In this document: piece by piece, positions 1-11,955 of the stretch
Layout: each line of letters begins with the position of its first letter
Numbering within the stretch: the stretch's first letter is position 1
From: Tuctoria greenei
Taxonomy: Eukaryota; Streptophyta; Magnoliopsida; Poales; Poaceae
Direction of reading: 5' to 3'
Assembly: GCA_036927565.1 (NCBI GenBank)
Contig: JAYESD010000011.1
Location: 92,293,178-92,357,177, forward strand
DNA length: 64,000 bases
Notes under the pieces: generated by a model
The model's database searches: none
What the model was told of the DNA's origin: nothing
What the model saw: the letters and a program-made list of their open reading frames with translations, nothing else
Translations under genes and position numbers: made by a program

Positions 1-3000
1 CGTCGGCCGAAGTCCCTCACCCGTTCACTTTTCACCGCGCCGCTCCGTTTCATCGCCGCCTCAATCACCCCGTGCCGCTCGACGCTGCACGCTCGTTGCC
101 GGCCAGCCGAAGGCCTCTCACGCCAAGCTCTCAACGGCAAGGTTGTTCCACACTCTCTCGTCTACCCTCTGGTTCACTTCTGCCGACCGTTCGTTAAGGT
201 TTTAGCCGCTGTTTTGAAGCGACACCGAAGCTCGCCGTTGTGTTCACCACACGCCGTCTCTGCTCCACGGTGCCAGGACGCTACACGCAGTTTCGTGCTT
301 CGATTCCTATAGCAAACTGGTGCGCTGAGACACGCTCTACACGTCGCTGAAAGCCGCTCCTTGTTTACGTGAGTATCGAACAAGTTAGCTAGGTTTTACT
401 TTCGGCCGAAGCTTATGAACTCGCTCGGTATTCTTTCAATTCAAATTCCACACTTGATCAATCTTCACAATTGCTAGAAAATAGCTTCGATACTTCTTTG
501 CGCACCCTCTCGAACTGGAATCACCAAAAATAATCAACCGTAGCTCGAGAATCACGAGTTTTCCCCTTCGTTGTTAAGAAGTTGCTTCGGCCACCGTCGA
601 TGATGGTTTTGCCGACCATTGCACGACCATCTAACCTTCCCAACACCTTCCTAGTTGTTCCAGTAGTCTTTCCCCAGCATTTTTAGAAGAATTTAGCCAC
701 TGAGCGAAGGTTCTGACATGGCCAGAACCCTAGATGTCGTCGCTGCCGATGCCCCACTGTTTCCGATCGTCGGCAGGCCTCCCCAACCCTACCATCGTGC
801 TCAGCGCGTGAAATTAAGGTTGGGCGCCAAAATTTAGATGCTGCGGTGGCCGGGAACGCAGATCCGGCGAGGCTCGCCGGAGAACGCTGCCGCGGGAGCC
901 CCGCGCGCCGCCCACGTCGGGAGGAGGAAGACGACACTGCGGGCCCCGCGTGTCAGTGACTTTTAACCCGTCGGATCAGTTGTGGCCCCGGGATCTATTG
1001 TGGCTACACGCTGTATCTCTGTAGTCCCCGTGTGTTTTTAATGCCATTGATCCATTTTAAAATAGTGGGACCCACGGTTTAATTCAAATTTGAAATTAAT
1101 TTCAGATTTGTCTCCAACTTAGAAAATCCATAACTTTCTGTAGAATGCTCCAAAAATATTCAAACAATTTTTTTTGAAAGCCCTTGAGCTCTAGTTTCTA
1201 TCAGTACCAATTAGGTGTTGTGAAACTTACAGTTAAATTCTGTATAAAACAATCATTCTAGATGAAAATGCAATATTTCCAGATGAACCTGCCACAGGAA
1301 AAATCCCCAAAATTCACATAAAATGCACTGTCCTATTCTAGACTACCATAAAAACTTTGGAAGCCATTGCTCCTGTTTAACCCTCCGTATAGTTCAATAA
1401 CATTTTTTAGTTATTGAATTTTTACATATGTTCAGTTGTTTTATTATGTCCCAAATTTTGACTGAACCTTTCATTTGTGATATACTAGTTCCTGTAAAAA
1501 TATTGGATTTAATTGACATAATATCATAGTCCTAATTCAGTTACAAACTGAATATTTATTTAAAAGCTAAAAATTCAAATATAAATAATTCCAGAAATTC
1601 TTGCCAACTTAGAAATTCAATAACTCCTTCACCAAAGCTTAGAAAATTATGAAACGAATTTTGCTGGAACCAGGAAAAATTCCTCTATCATGATTATCAA
1701 CTGGCAGCTATGTTCAAGCTACAGTTTCTTCTTTATAATTATTGGAACTTTAATAGTTGCCATAATTTTAGAGACAACAATATACTTTTATCATCTCTTG
1801 TTCTTTGCAAGAGCTTTGATCATATTCCCTAGTATCTACCATCAAAGTTCCAAAGCCAATTAAGGTCCCTATCATATAATAATCACCATGGGTTAAATTA
1901 TGGACTCGGTAATAATTTTTTTTCAAAGTCATTTATATACATGTTATATGCATATCGTATAGTGACCGAAGTCGAGGAGGAACCAGAAGCCTTGGAAGAG
2001 CACCTTCCAGAGATTAACCACGACTCTGACCTGCAACCAGGCAAGCCCCGGTTTGCATTTAAGTCATTTATCAAATTTTACTTTAACACTATGATGATTA
2101 GCATATGAAATGTGCATTACGTTTAGGATGTGTGATACTCCACTTGCATGACCAAAACTCCCAGGGATTGGTTGGAACGAGTATAGTTTGACCTGTAGTA
2201 ACTTTTTTGCTAATGTATAGGAAATATGGTCGAAGTCGAGTAGTTGGAATCTACTCGCAAGAAATGTAGAACATATCTCACAGGATTGGTTAATGGCTTA
2301 ATATAATAAAATTTAGACCGGGCAGGGGATGGATAGGAAGCAGCGAGAATTGAGTCTCGGTCGCATAGCCCTGCCTGTGTCGATTAAGGCCCGTCCGTAT
2401 GAAGCCCCTTCGGACAAGCTTGAATTGTACCGGCGACATAATGGACATATGGAATCCAATAAATTGACGTAACTCAATAATTAGGGTGTTGAGTCCCATT
2501 AACTCTCCATCGATAGGGGTGGGTTGAGGACAGTAAGGTGTAAATTGGTCGGGGGACACATGAGGTGTTCCGTGTGGAGACCTTCCGTTTGCGGAGGTGA
2601 GACAGGCTCGGCGTTCGGGTTTCTTGTGAAAGGTGGCCATATACGCCTAGTACTGAAGTGTTATGTAGGTACAGGGTACTCGTTGACACTTCCGAACGAC
2701 GTATGTGTCGTGTTGTCCAGGTGTGTCCTGATTGCAATCACCATCCCTCGCGGTAATAGAGTACCACTTGTTCACTGAGCGGTGACGTAGTAAATACTGA
2801 AGAAGTCAGAAAAATATATTGTATTGAATTATAATTGCTTTGCAACCTTGTATGATTAGAGATAGTCACATTAAAGTTTACAGTTTCCATATACTTTAGC
2901 TGTAATAGCATTATGTGCTATGGGCATGTCATATCATCGGCAAAGTGTTTCTTGTTTGATTGTGGAACCCATGATGTGCCGTGCTTGGAGAATGTCATTT

Positions 3001-3497
3001 GCTACTTAAAACCTGATTATAAGGATCCAATTGTAGGCGAGTCGTTTTTGCTTCACCTTACCTATGTTTAGTGTCCCCCTTGCATATGTCTAGTGAGATA
3101 GGTTAGTCTTGCTGAGCCTTATGCTCACGTTTGCAGTTAACGGGTTTTTGCAGGTTATACAATTGATGAATGGTTTGATGATGAGGCTACACCCCCTCCA
3201 GGGTGTACAGCCGAGTGGGAACCCTGCACGCCGCCGTGACTTGCGTGTTGCTAGTGCGAAGCATCCAGGACATGGATGACTTTGCTTTTGCATAGCTAGT
3301 GCTAAGATCGTAGCTATGATATATATATATATATATATATTTCTTTCCTTCCGCTAGTATTGTAAAACTTCCGCTGTAAGATAAATAAAAGACACCGTCT
3401 TGTGTTTTATTCTCGTTCTGTTCTTGTATTCTGTTGGGTGTCGCATCGCACGACACCACCCAATGATATCCTCGGATGTCAGGATTCTGGTCCCCTA
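1..3497 (+). repeat. 5' LTR of chromovirus A (partial)
   Basis: Direct repeat of 11964-15473, differing by several percent by eye. The first base matches position 11964 of the 3' LTR, so the U3 region and TATA box fall just outside the window. The end is placed just before the PBS spacer, by comparison with the related LTR whose end is known at 50025. The last bases read CCCCTA where the related LTR reads CCCCACA, so the terminal CA may have decayed to TA. It contains no gene. The last 1.3 kb is shared with the LARD LTRs. Confidence 0.88.
3318..3341. repeat. (TA)n microsatellite in 5' LTR
   Basis: Pure AT dinucleotide run of about 23 bases. The matching place in the 3' LTR (15258-15317) holds a run of about 60 bases with one interruption. 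Confidence 0.9.
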
Positions 3498-3502
3498 AGA
3501 CA

Positions 3503-3514
3503 TGGTATCAGAGC
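3503..3514 (+). other. Primer binding site of chromovirus A (initiator Met tRNA)
   Basis: The bases TGGTATCAGAGC start five bases after the LTR end. This is the usual complement of the 3' end of plant initiator methionine tRNA and primes minus-strand DNA synthesis. The LARD carries the same site with the same spacer at 50009-50020 on the other strand. Confidence 0.9.
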
Positions 3515-3681
3515 ATCTTTGGGAACAGTGTACTTAAAAAGAACATATTTTCAAAAAAAAAAATTAGGATCTGAGTGAGGAATTAGCTATATGCCCTTAT
3601 AAGGAGTATTATTAGTATAAGATATAAAGGTGGCAAACTAACTATGTGTTATTATATTCTATAACGACGCTCTGACGTCAG

Positions 3682-5315
3682 GTAAGAGGTAAGGTACGAC
3701 ACCGAGAGCGGATCAATCTCGATAAGCTCAGCATACGAGGAGTGGTATGTGAAATTTCCGTGGCTTGGCACGGGAAGTTAATAGGAGTCTCTGAAGCTTT
3801 CAATGTTTTTGAGAACCTATGACACGCGGTACCCCAGCGTGCTTCAAAGTTAGTGGGAGCCCCCGTCGGTTTGTGTATAACCCGATAGTATGCCTCTCTA
3901 GAACCATTCATGTTCTATGGGAGCATGGGAAACACGTATGCCCGAGCGTGTATAAGCCTGATCGTACGGGAGTCTTTGATGTACAGACGTATTTACAGCC
4001 ATGTACCTCGAGACATGACCTCGCTCGAGGGCGACTCACACCAGAGTCGTATGCATACTTTAATATGTATTATTGTGACTGTATGTTGTGCTTCCCCGTA
4101 CCACCCTTGAGGTGTGAAAGTGTGAAAGGGGATTGTTTGTCTCTTGCAGAAGATCGTGTAGAAGCCGTTTGTGAGAGAACGATATAGGAACCACATATAG
4201 ACGTAACCGGATATACCGGATAGAATTTTCTTTGGTGAGATACGTAGTACCGTGATACTAGACCATCCCCAACGACAGAATGGATGCATAATGTTTTCGA
4301 AATTCCAAATATCAGATGCTGGTAGGTTTGGACTGCGTAAAAAGGGACTCCGACTCGATAGGGTAGATAGAATCAAGATTCTTGATTTCTGGCTGAAGTT
4401 GGCTCGACTTCACCAGGTTGTAATCTTGGTTATCGTATAGATGAAATGAGGGTATGATATATGGATGGAAAGTTCGTGAAGACCTCTACAACTTTTCTGT
4501 TGACCATCAGGGCAGAAAAGTTTGATAATCCGTTGAAATTTGGAGTATACAAAAACTGCTCCAGATAACCCAACCATTGTACCAGTTCCAGAAATATTGC
4601 CCTAACTCACTGTATAAACATCCTCTGCCTTATTGTGACACATGTATGAAAAGGGAAGAGGCAGATCTACAGGTTTTATGTTTATAGTTTCTCCTAATTC
4701 GAATTTGAGTCAAATCAAATTTGGAAGTCAAAACAGTGGACTGCAGGACTGCTGGTGCAAACCAGTCAGTTCAACTGTTTGCTTTGGATATTTAAAACTT
4801 TTAATCCACAATAGTGATATAGTCACATATATACATTTATGGAAAGCTTAGGAAGTCCTCTATCAACTTTATTTGGCATTCATAATCTGAATGTGGGTAT
4901 AGCGGTGTCTAATTCCATTTATCCCAAACTTGGTTCCAGCAGTCCAGAACTTGGAACAGTTTGCACCTATTTGTGAATTCGCGCGCAATACCTGTATAAC
5001 GAACTTTTCAGGGGGTAAATATTTTACTTATGGATTGTTAACTTGATGTTATACAAAGTTTATTTTGTCATTATCTCAAAATATTGTCATGATATCCCTG
5101 TATAAATTGTGGATATCACTACATATACAGGGGAGGTTCTGTCAAAATTTCCAGAAAATATGGGTCAAATTAAAGCCTGTATAGATTCTATTCCCTAGCT
5201 CACATGTAGTTGTATGAGTACAATATGGAAAGCTTGGAAAGTATACTACAACTTTGATATTTAACTCCACCGTTGATTCTGATAAATCCTGTATGAAACT
5301 GTGGTGTTTCTACAG
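3682..5315 (+). other. Candidate intron in the leader of chromovirus A
   Basis: A strong donor context, CAG|GTAAGAGG, starts at 3682, with a second GTAAGG seven bases on. The doubled donor is preserved in the LARD leader. A pyrimidine-rich TTTCTACAG acceptor ends at 5315, five bases before the ATG of the extra ORF. Splicing would remove the 190-bp array and many upstream ATGs. This is sequence-signal inference only. Confidence 0.35.
4461..5270 (+). repeat. Degenerate ~190-bp tandem array in chromovirus A leader
   Basis: A motif like TATGGAAAGCTT..GTCCTCTACAACTTT recurs with its ACAACTTT core near 4488, 4863 and 5249. Weaker copies lie near 4669 and 5055. Spacing is about 181-194 bp. The reverse complement of the same motif defines eight units in the LARD at 47428-48960. 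Units are too diverged to be seen as simple repeats. Confidence 0.6.
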
Positions 5316-5319
5316 GAAG

Positions 5320-6237
5320 ATGGCAGCAGAGATGATCCAATTACCTAACGGTTGGGTGCACACGACATGCACTGCTCAAGGCGGGTTTCTGGATTTGTTT
5401 GTCATGCTGTTAAGCCAGTGCGGATATGAGGAGGCGCCTAGTTATTGGGGAAAATAATTCCATGACAACAGGGTAAAAAGGTGTGTCATCTATGTCGACG
5501 TGCCTGCTGGTCCACCAAGCAACGGATGGGCCCCCTTTTCTATCAAAACAAGGGGTGTTCTGTTGGAAGAAACTTGGAGCTTCGCCGCAAGTGTTGCTAT
5601 GGGGAGGTTTTGCAAACTTCACCATCATCAGCTAGTGGGTACTCCGTATGAGTTCTTTCAGGTCAGCCGTAGGGCTGCTGAAGAGTGGGCTAACCGATTG
5701 ATCGCCGATTATGACCTCCGCGGGGGGACATTGGTGACAGCCTTAGCGTTGTATGCATCGGCATCACATCGCAAAAATGGCACCCAGAAGGCGTGCATTA
5801 GGGAGCTGGTGGATAATCTGAGGGAAACCATAATTCGAGGGGATCATTTTGAGCGTGAAAATAAATCGCTTAGAACCTCGATCGCTCCTCTCAACCAACG
5901 TCTCCGTTTCAAAGAAGAGCAGTATGAGTTAATTGCTCAAGACCTGTCAGAGGCTCGTGGAGCAACTCAAGAGATGGAAATTGAGTTAGAAGCAAGCTTA
6001 GTTGATGTGCACCAGCTGGGTACTCAGTTGAGCACGATGACTAAAGATCAAGATCGGTCCAGGGCAGAGGATCAGGACTGGAAAGCCAGCCGTGAACAGG
6101 CCCAGCAGGAACTTGATGGCTTTAGGATGTTTATGGTGCAAGCTGATGTACAAGCATTGGCTGCCACAAAAGCATCAATAATGGGTGAGGTAGTAGCTTC
6201 TACTTCAGCACCCATACCAGTGGTGCCTAATCCTTAG
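5320..6237 (+). pseudogene. Extra coiled-coil ORF upstream of gag (aORF), one in-frame stop
   Basis: One frame runs from ATG 5320 to TAG 6237, about 305 codons, interrupted only by TAA at 5455-5457. The frame continues without shift past that stop, so I treat it as one decayed gene. The N-terminal third (about residues 1-110) is mixed and aromatic-rich, beginning MAAEMIQLPNGW. From about residue 150 it is charged with heptad-like spacing (runs such as LRFKEEQYELIAQDLSEA), typical of a coiled coil. The C-terminus is Ala/Pro/Val-rich. It has no retroviral enzyme motif and is not gag, which starts 437 bp downstream. It lies in the sense orientation between leader and gag, so it could be read from a spliced or genomic RNA. 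Function unknown. No relative was recognised with certainty. Confidence 0.65.
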
Positions 6238-6241
6238 GATG

Positions 6242-6270
6242 ACGAAGAAGAAGAAGAAGAAGAAGAAGAT
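6242..6270 (+). repeat. (GAA)n microsatellite
   Basis: About nine GAA/GAC-type triplets directly after the stop of the extra ORF. If the TAG at 6235-6237 is a recent mutation, this would encode an acidic C-terminal tail ending near the TGA at 6304, but that is inference. Confidence 0.85.
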
Positions 6271-6673
6271 CCCGAGGAACTTGAATACGTCGAGTGGACG
6301 TATTGAAGTGGGATGTGGCAGCACTTCTGCTGACATGGGGCAACATATAGTTTAATAGTTGCTCGTGTTTTTCTTTTGTGACCATGTTTGTGTCATATTA
6401 AGAGTAGTGGTGTTTATGTCTACAATGACAAGATATGTACGACATCTCAGGGGGACCAAGTATAGTAGAGATGTATTTCCATAGTGGGAGTCCATCATTT
6501 TGGAGTTTACTACTGTAAACTTGGTCAGAGATAATATATCTTGTATAAAGCTTATACTTTATCAATATATGTTGATGTTGTATATTATCTATCATGGTCT
6601 ACCGCATTACTATTTATATGGAAGGATGAACTTGAGGCAATGAGACTTATGGTGTAAATCGTTGTATTGCATC
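6271..6673 (+). other. Spacer between extra ORF and gag, no gene seen
   Basis: AT-rich stretch of about 400 bp without a substantial open frame or recognisable signal. The gag ATG follows immediately. Confidence 0.6.
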
Positions 6674-7874
6674 ATGGTGCGTACACGTACAGCCTCGGAA
6701 GTGGGAGTCTCAAGTGGAGGGCAGGGGGATGACAAATCACCCCCGGGGCAGAATGCGCCCCAGACGCAGCCACCTCCACCACCTTCACCTACACTTCCCA
6801 GAAGTCTCGCGGAGGTTCTCGCAGCAGTACTCGGCTCGCGCGATGAGCAAACCGAGTTGTTGCGGACCCTTGTACAGCACTCGTCCTGTCAAGGGGGGCG
6901 ACATGCTGAGGGGCCACGTCAGTCATATCCGAGTTCCTACTCGGATTTCGCATCGACACATCCGCCGGTCTTCAGAGAGGCTGACGAACCTTTGGAGGCA
7001 GACAACATGCTCCGCACCATTGAAGGGAAGTTCGATTTACTCGAGATAACTGCACAACAGAAGGCTCTATTTGCAGCTCAACAACTACAGGGTTCTGCTG
7101 GTGCGTGGTGGGCAAACTACCTCGCCGCACGCCCCGCAGGCTATGTCGTGAGTTGGGCAGAATTTCGTGAGGCGTTCCGCGCCTACCATATCCCTCCCGG
7201 GATTATGAGGAGGAAGCTTCAAGAGTTCTTGGAGCTGAAGCAGGGAGGAAGGAGCGCTTACGAGTACTCCAAGACCTTCAAGCACTTGGCCTAGTATGCA
7301 CAGGACCAAGTGAACACGGAAGACAGGAAGCGAGAGTGCTTCTAACGGGGGTTGAACCCCAAGATGAATGACAAGCTTGTCTTGTTCAATCGCGGCAGCT
7401 TCAACGAAATTGTCAACGCCGCGATCATGCAAGAGGATGCTACTCGAGAGCTGTCCTCAGACAAGAAAAAGAGGAGTGCTCCGCAGGGCAGCGGGGGTGG
7501 TGCTTCTCAGAAGTACCGAATGGTGTATCGATCACCATCCGGCCAGATGTGGCAACCGCCATCACGACCACCAATGTTCAGTGGTCGCCAGTTCGGCAAC
7601 TCCGATTTCTGACCGCAACAACAGCAGGGGATGATCCCACGTGCACTTCCACCTCCACCACGTGCACCGGGATTCCGTCCTTCCATTCATACCGGCCAAA
7701 CCCCGTACACGTGTTTCACGTGTGGGTGCCCGGGCATTTCGCCAAGGACTGCCCACAGAGTAGGCAGGGCGGAGGACAATCATCATACCAGGGCGCCAAC
7801 CAACCCTGCAACCAGCCCAAGAAGCCAGTTCCCAGACTCGGCAACGTCCACCACCTCGCCATTGAGGAGTTCTG
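6674..7874 (+). pseudogene. gag: gag of chromovirus A (broken)
   Basis: Capsid/nucleocapsid precursor. ATG 6674 starts MVRTRTASEV, followed by a Pro-rich N-terminus and the retrotransposon gag core (WW in GAWWANYL, then the segment YHIPPGIMRRKLQEF near 7180-7230). A basic, Gln/Pro-rich C-terminus carries one CCHC zinc knuckle near 7710-7755. Breaks: TAG at 7292-7294, TAA at 7343-7345 and TGA at 7610-7612. A frameshift near 7728 falls inside the knuckle, so CFTCG and PGHFAKDCP lie in different frames. A second shift near 7871 leads into pol. A plain TTG 12 bases upstream is in frame but ATG 6674 is the eukaryotic start. The product would be non-functional. Confidence 0.88.
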
Positions 7875-10800
7875 AAAGGTGCACCCGTACTCACGGGTAT
7901 GTTCTCTATCTTTGAGCATCCCGTAGTCATACTCTTTGACTCCAAAGCTTCACACAATGTCATTAGCAAGTCTTTTGTAATTAAAAGTCAATTGCCTATA
8001 ATCTCCACAAAAACTCCGTATGTGATTAGCACTCCGGCAGGGAAAACAATAACAAATGAGTTGGTTCCTGGGATACCACTTAACCTAGATGGAACCATAT
8101 ATCTTACTTCACTTCTGATATTTGAGAATCAGAAGTTAGATGTCATCTTGGGAATGGCATGGTTACAATACCATGGTGCTATTCTAGATCTCGTTCCTCG
8201 AAAAATATATCTAAATTCTCCACTTCATCCCTCTCAAGTCCTCAATCTTTAGAGAGCCACTCTAGTGAATTCATCTACTCACAATACCGAGGTTATGGAA
8301 CTTAAGGATATTTCGGTAGTATGTGAATACCCGGATGTATTTCCCAATGATCTTCCTGATATGCCCCCAGAAAGAGATATAGAGTTCAAGATCGAACTTG
8401 TACCGGGAACAGTCCCAATCTCAAGACAACCCTACAAGATGGCACCCATGGAACTTGCAGAACTTAAGGAGTAGTTAACAAAACTTGAGAACAAGGGTTT
8501 CATTCATCCAAGTTCATCACCATGGGGTTGTTCTGCATTGTTCGTAGAGAAGAAAGATAAGACCTTGAGACTGTGTGTGGACTATCATCCACTCAATGTT
8601 GTCACTATCAAGAACAAGTATCCACTACCATGCATTGATATTCTTTTCAATCAATTAGTGGGTGCTAAAGTATTTTCGAAGGTGGATCTTCATTCTGGTT
8701 ATCATCAGATTAGAATCTAACCAGAAGACATACCAAAGACAACATTCTCGAAGAGGTATGGACTGTATGAATACCTTGTTATGTCCTTTGGATTGACCAA
8801 TGCACCGGCTCATTTCATGTATCTCATGAACTCGGTGTTCATGCCGGAATTGGACAAGTTTGTCGTAGTCTTCATTGACGACATACTTGTGTATTCAAAA
8901 TCCGAAGAAGAACATTCTCAACACTTGCGTATCGTGTTTCAACGATTACGGGACCACCAGCTATATGCTAAGTTCAGCAAGTGTCAATTCTGGATCAGCC
9001 AAGTGCCATTTTTAGGGCACATCATATCAGCAGAAGGGATTGCAGTTGATCCAAGCAAGATAAAGCATGTACTCAAATGGGAGTCTTCAAAGTCTGTACA
9101 TGAAGTTCGAAGTTTCCTAGGTTTGGCTGGGTATTACCGGAGGTTCATCCCCGATTTCTCCAAGATAGCTAAACCAATGAAAGAACTTTTGAAGAAAGGA
9201 ACGAAGTATGTATGGACTGAGGCATGTGAGGGAGGTTTCCAGACATTGGTAAAACACCTCACAACGGCACCAGTATTAGCTCAACCGGACACAACCAAAT
9301 CTTTTGACGTATATTGTGATGCATCAAGAATTAGTTTGGGTTGTGTGTTGATGCAAGACAGACGAGTGATCGCTTATGGATCACGGCAGCTTTGGAATCA
9401 TGAGCAGCACTATCCGACTCATGATCTAGAACTCGCTGCTATGGTACTAGCATTGAAGATGTGGAGACATCATCTACTGGGTAATCTAGTACATCTCTAC
9501 ATCGATCATAAGAGCCTGAAGTACATCTTCACCCAAAAGGACCTAAATATGCGACAGTGTAGATGGTTGGAATTAATCAAGGATTATGAGATTGACATCC
9601 ACTACCATCCCGGTAAGGCGAATGTAGTCGCAGATGCTCTGAGCCGCAAGTCCCATGTCAACAATCTTTCCATTACCTCAATGGGAGAAGAAGAACCGAG
9701 TCTCTACTTGGTTCCATATGGGGCACTCTACAACCTAGCTCTCATTCCCACTATCAGGGAGGATATTATGCCAGCTCAGAAGAAGCACAAAGGGATGTCG
9801 CACATTCGACAAAGAATGGAAAAGGGGGAGATGAAATGTTTCCGGTGTGACGATGAAGGTACCCTCTGGTTTAAAAACCGCATAGTGGTACCCCGAAACA
9901 TGGAACTTCGGAAGAAGATACTAGATGAAGCTCATTTATCCAAGTATTCCAATCATTTGTGGAGTAACAAAATGTACCAAGAGCTGAGAAAGAAGTTCTG
10001 GTGGACTCGGATGAAGAGAGAAGTAGCAAAATACGTATCCGAATGTGATACGTGTCGACGAGATAAGGCCGACCATATGAAGGCAGCTGGACAACTGCAA
10101 CCTTTAAGCATACCAACATGGAAATGGGATGATATCAGCACGGATTTCATTATTGGGTTGCCTCCCACTATCCATAAGCACGACTCAATTTGTGTGATCA
10201 TTGACCGATTGACCAAATCAGCTCATTTCATACCAGTCAGTGTGGATTATGATGCATAGCGGTATGCAGAACTTTATATCTCCAGAATTTTGTGCCTACA
10301 TGGAGTACCCCGCACTATCATTTCAGATCGTGGATCTATTTTCGTTGCTCTCTTTTGGGAGCATCTCCACGATGCATTGGGTACAAAACTGATTCGAAGC
10401 TCGGCTTATCATCCTCAAACTGATGGACAAACCGAAAGGGTAAACCAAGTGCTTGAGGATATGCTTCGTGCTTGTGCCATCCACCATGGTAAAATTTGGG
10501 ATGATCATCTACTATTGGCGGAATGTTCGTACAACAATGGTTACCAGGCTAGCATCCAGATGGCGCCATATGAAGATCTTTATGGCCGGAACTATCGCAC
10601 ACCCTTGAACTAGTGCGAATCTGGTGAACAAGTGGTATATGGCATCGACTTAATAAATGAAGCTGAAGAACAAGTACGTCTTATTCATGCCAATCTCAAA
10701 GCCGCTCAGTCTTGTCAAAAGAAATATGCGGACAAACGACGTCGACCTCTTCACTTCGAGGTTGGAGATCATGTTTATCTCCGGGTATCCCCGATGAAAG

Positions 10801-11189
10801 GAAGTCATCGATTCGGAGTAAGCGGAAAGCTAGCTCCACGTTTTATTGGACCGTTCGCAATAATCAAAAGATGCGGACCTGTGGCATATCAATTGGAGTT
10901 ACCGCCGTCGTTGGCAGGGGTCCACAATGTGTTTCACATTTCTCAGTTGTGGAAATATCTCAAAACCCCAGCGAATATACGTATTGAGGAGTTGGAAACT
11001 CTCCAACCAAATCTTATGTATTCCGAACATCCAATCCAGATCATTGATAATAAAACTCGCACCACAAGAAGGCGCACTTTGCGTTTCTACAAAGTCTTGT
11101 GGAGCAACCACAGTGCTAAAGAAGCCACGTGGGAAAGCGAGGAATATCTTAAAACGAACTATCCGGACTTGTTAGCGGCACATGTTTAG
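7875..11189 (+). pseudogene. pol: pol of chromovirus A: protease, RT, RNase H, integrase, chromodomain-like tail (5 stops)
   Basis: A single frame of about 1,100 codons without a frameshift but with stops at 8250, 8472, 8718, 10257 and 10611. The protease (7930-8230) has FDSKAS where DSGAS is expected, so the Gly after the catalytic Asp-Ser is Lys. RT (8400-9000) keeps VDLHSGYHQ and FIDDIL near 8871-8890. RNase H (9290-9650) ends in HYHPGKANVVADALSR. Integrase (9900-10600) has the HHCC finger and catalytic D, D, E in STDF, ISDRGS and QTERVN. The tail (11000-11180) has VLWSNHSAKEATWESEEY, a chromodomain-like motif that in chromoviruses helps target insertion to heterochromatin. At least two stops fit C-to-T decay (CAG to TAG, TGG to TAG) if usual family residues stood there. 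Confidence 0.92.
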
Positions 11190-11239
11190 TAGATCTTTAT
11201 CTTTAGTCCTTCCTTTGTAATCTCGGGTTGAGATTCTTT

Positions 11240-11253
11240 AAAGGGGGGAGGAA
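11240..11253 (+). other. Polypurine tract of chromovirus A
   Basis: AAAGGGGGGAGGAA immediately before the 3' LTR. It primes plus-strand DNA. The preceding bases (about 11210-11240) match the equivalent flank of the LARD and of chromovirus D. Confidence 0.92.
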
Positions 11254-11948
11254 TGTAAAATCCCACTTTTTCCTTTTATGTGAAGTTCAACTACAAGTGG
11301 TTTATCAAACATAATGGAGGTCAACATAATTGTACACATAAACTTGACCTCACTAAAAAGGCCCTGCAAAAAAGATTCAAATCCAAGGCTCCAAATTTTT
11401 CCTTGGACTCTTAAATATCTAACTAGATTCTCAGAAAATTTTCAAGATTTTTGAAGTACATCTTCCATTTGTTTGGACACGTACAAAGGATTCTTTTCGC
11501 GTCGACATCAAATTTAGCTTTACACTAAACTTTGCCCAAATCAATCCCTATTTTTCCTAAGACCTTTTATGGTTTAGGGAACTTGGTTTCAAAGTTTGGT
11601 GTTTTTTGGACCTCAGATACTATTTAATTCAATAAGGTTTATACCCATATTTGAATTTGCATTTGATGCAAACTATGTCCAAATTGAAATGTGATTGCAG
11701 AATTGAATTCCCCATATTTTTCTTAGCCTACCTGTAAATTTTGGGAATTTTTGGACAATGTTTTAGCTGGAATTTAGAGGAGGGGATAAGGGACAGAGGT
11801 GGGGCCCACAAGTCAGACTGTGAAACCGATTCACCGCCCCTGTTTTCTCTCCCCGGGCAACACCGTGATGCTGCATGCCGCCAGTGCGCCGTCGACCATC
11901 GGTCGCCTCCAGCTAACCCCCTGCATCCTTATCTACCACGGTGGAGGC

Positions 11949-11955
11949 TATAAAA
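11949..11955 (+). promoter_or_regulatory. TATA box of chromovirus A LTR
   Basis: CTATAAAA in a GC-rich context about 695 bp into the LTR, the likely core promoter. Transcription would start about 30 bp downstream. The matching site of the 5' LTR lies about nine bases outside the window's left edge. Confidence 0.65.

Larger units (their letters stand above)
3515..5319 (+). other. Long untranslated leader of chromovirus A
   Basis: About 1.8 kb between PBS and the first substantial ORF with no credible gene. Positions 3640-4430 are close to 49070-50000 of the LARD read on the minus strand (roughly 85-90% identical by eye), so this stretch is conserved between the autonomous and non-autonomous families. 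Short open frames here are not coding: the differing positions mostly change amino acids. The second half is the degenerate 190-bp array. A role in RNA packaging, dimerisation or splicing is possible but inferred. Confidence 0.75.

Noticed and set aside
2290..2640. 116-codon frame antisense to chromovirus A's LTR, with a similar frame in the LARD LTR (50956-51306)
   Set aside because: It lies in the LTR block shared by both families. Similar protein sequence follows from high DNA similarity, the frame is broken in the other LTR copies, and it is antisense to the element.
3910..4110. Small open frame in the leader (MFYGSMGNTYARAC) with a counterpart in the LARD at 49329-49619
   Set aside because: Most base differences between the two change the amino acid, so there is no sign of selection on a protein. 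It is better explained as conserved RNA leader.
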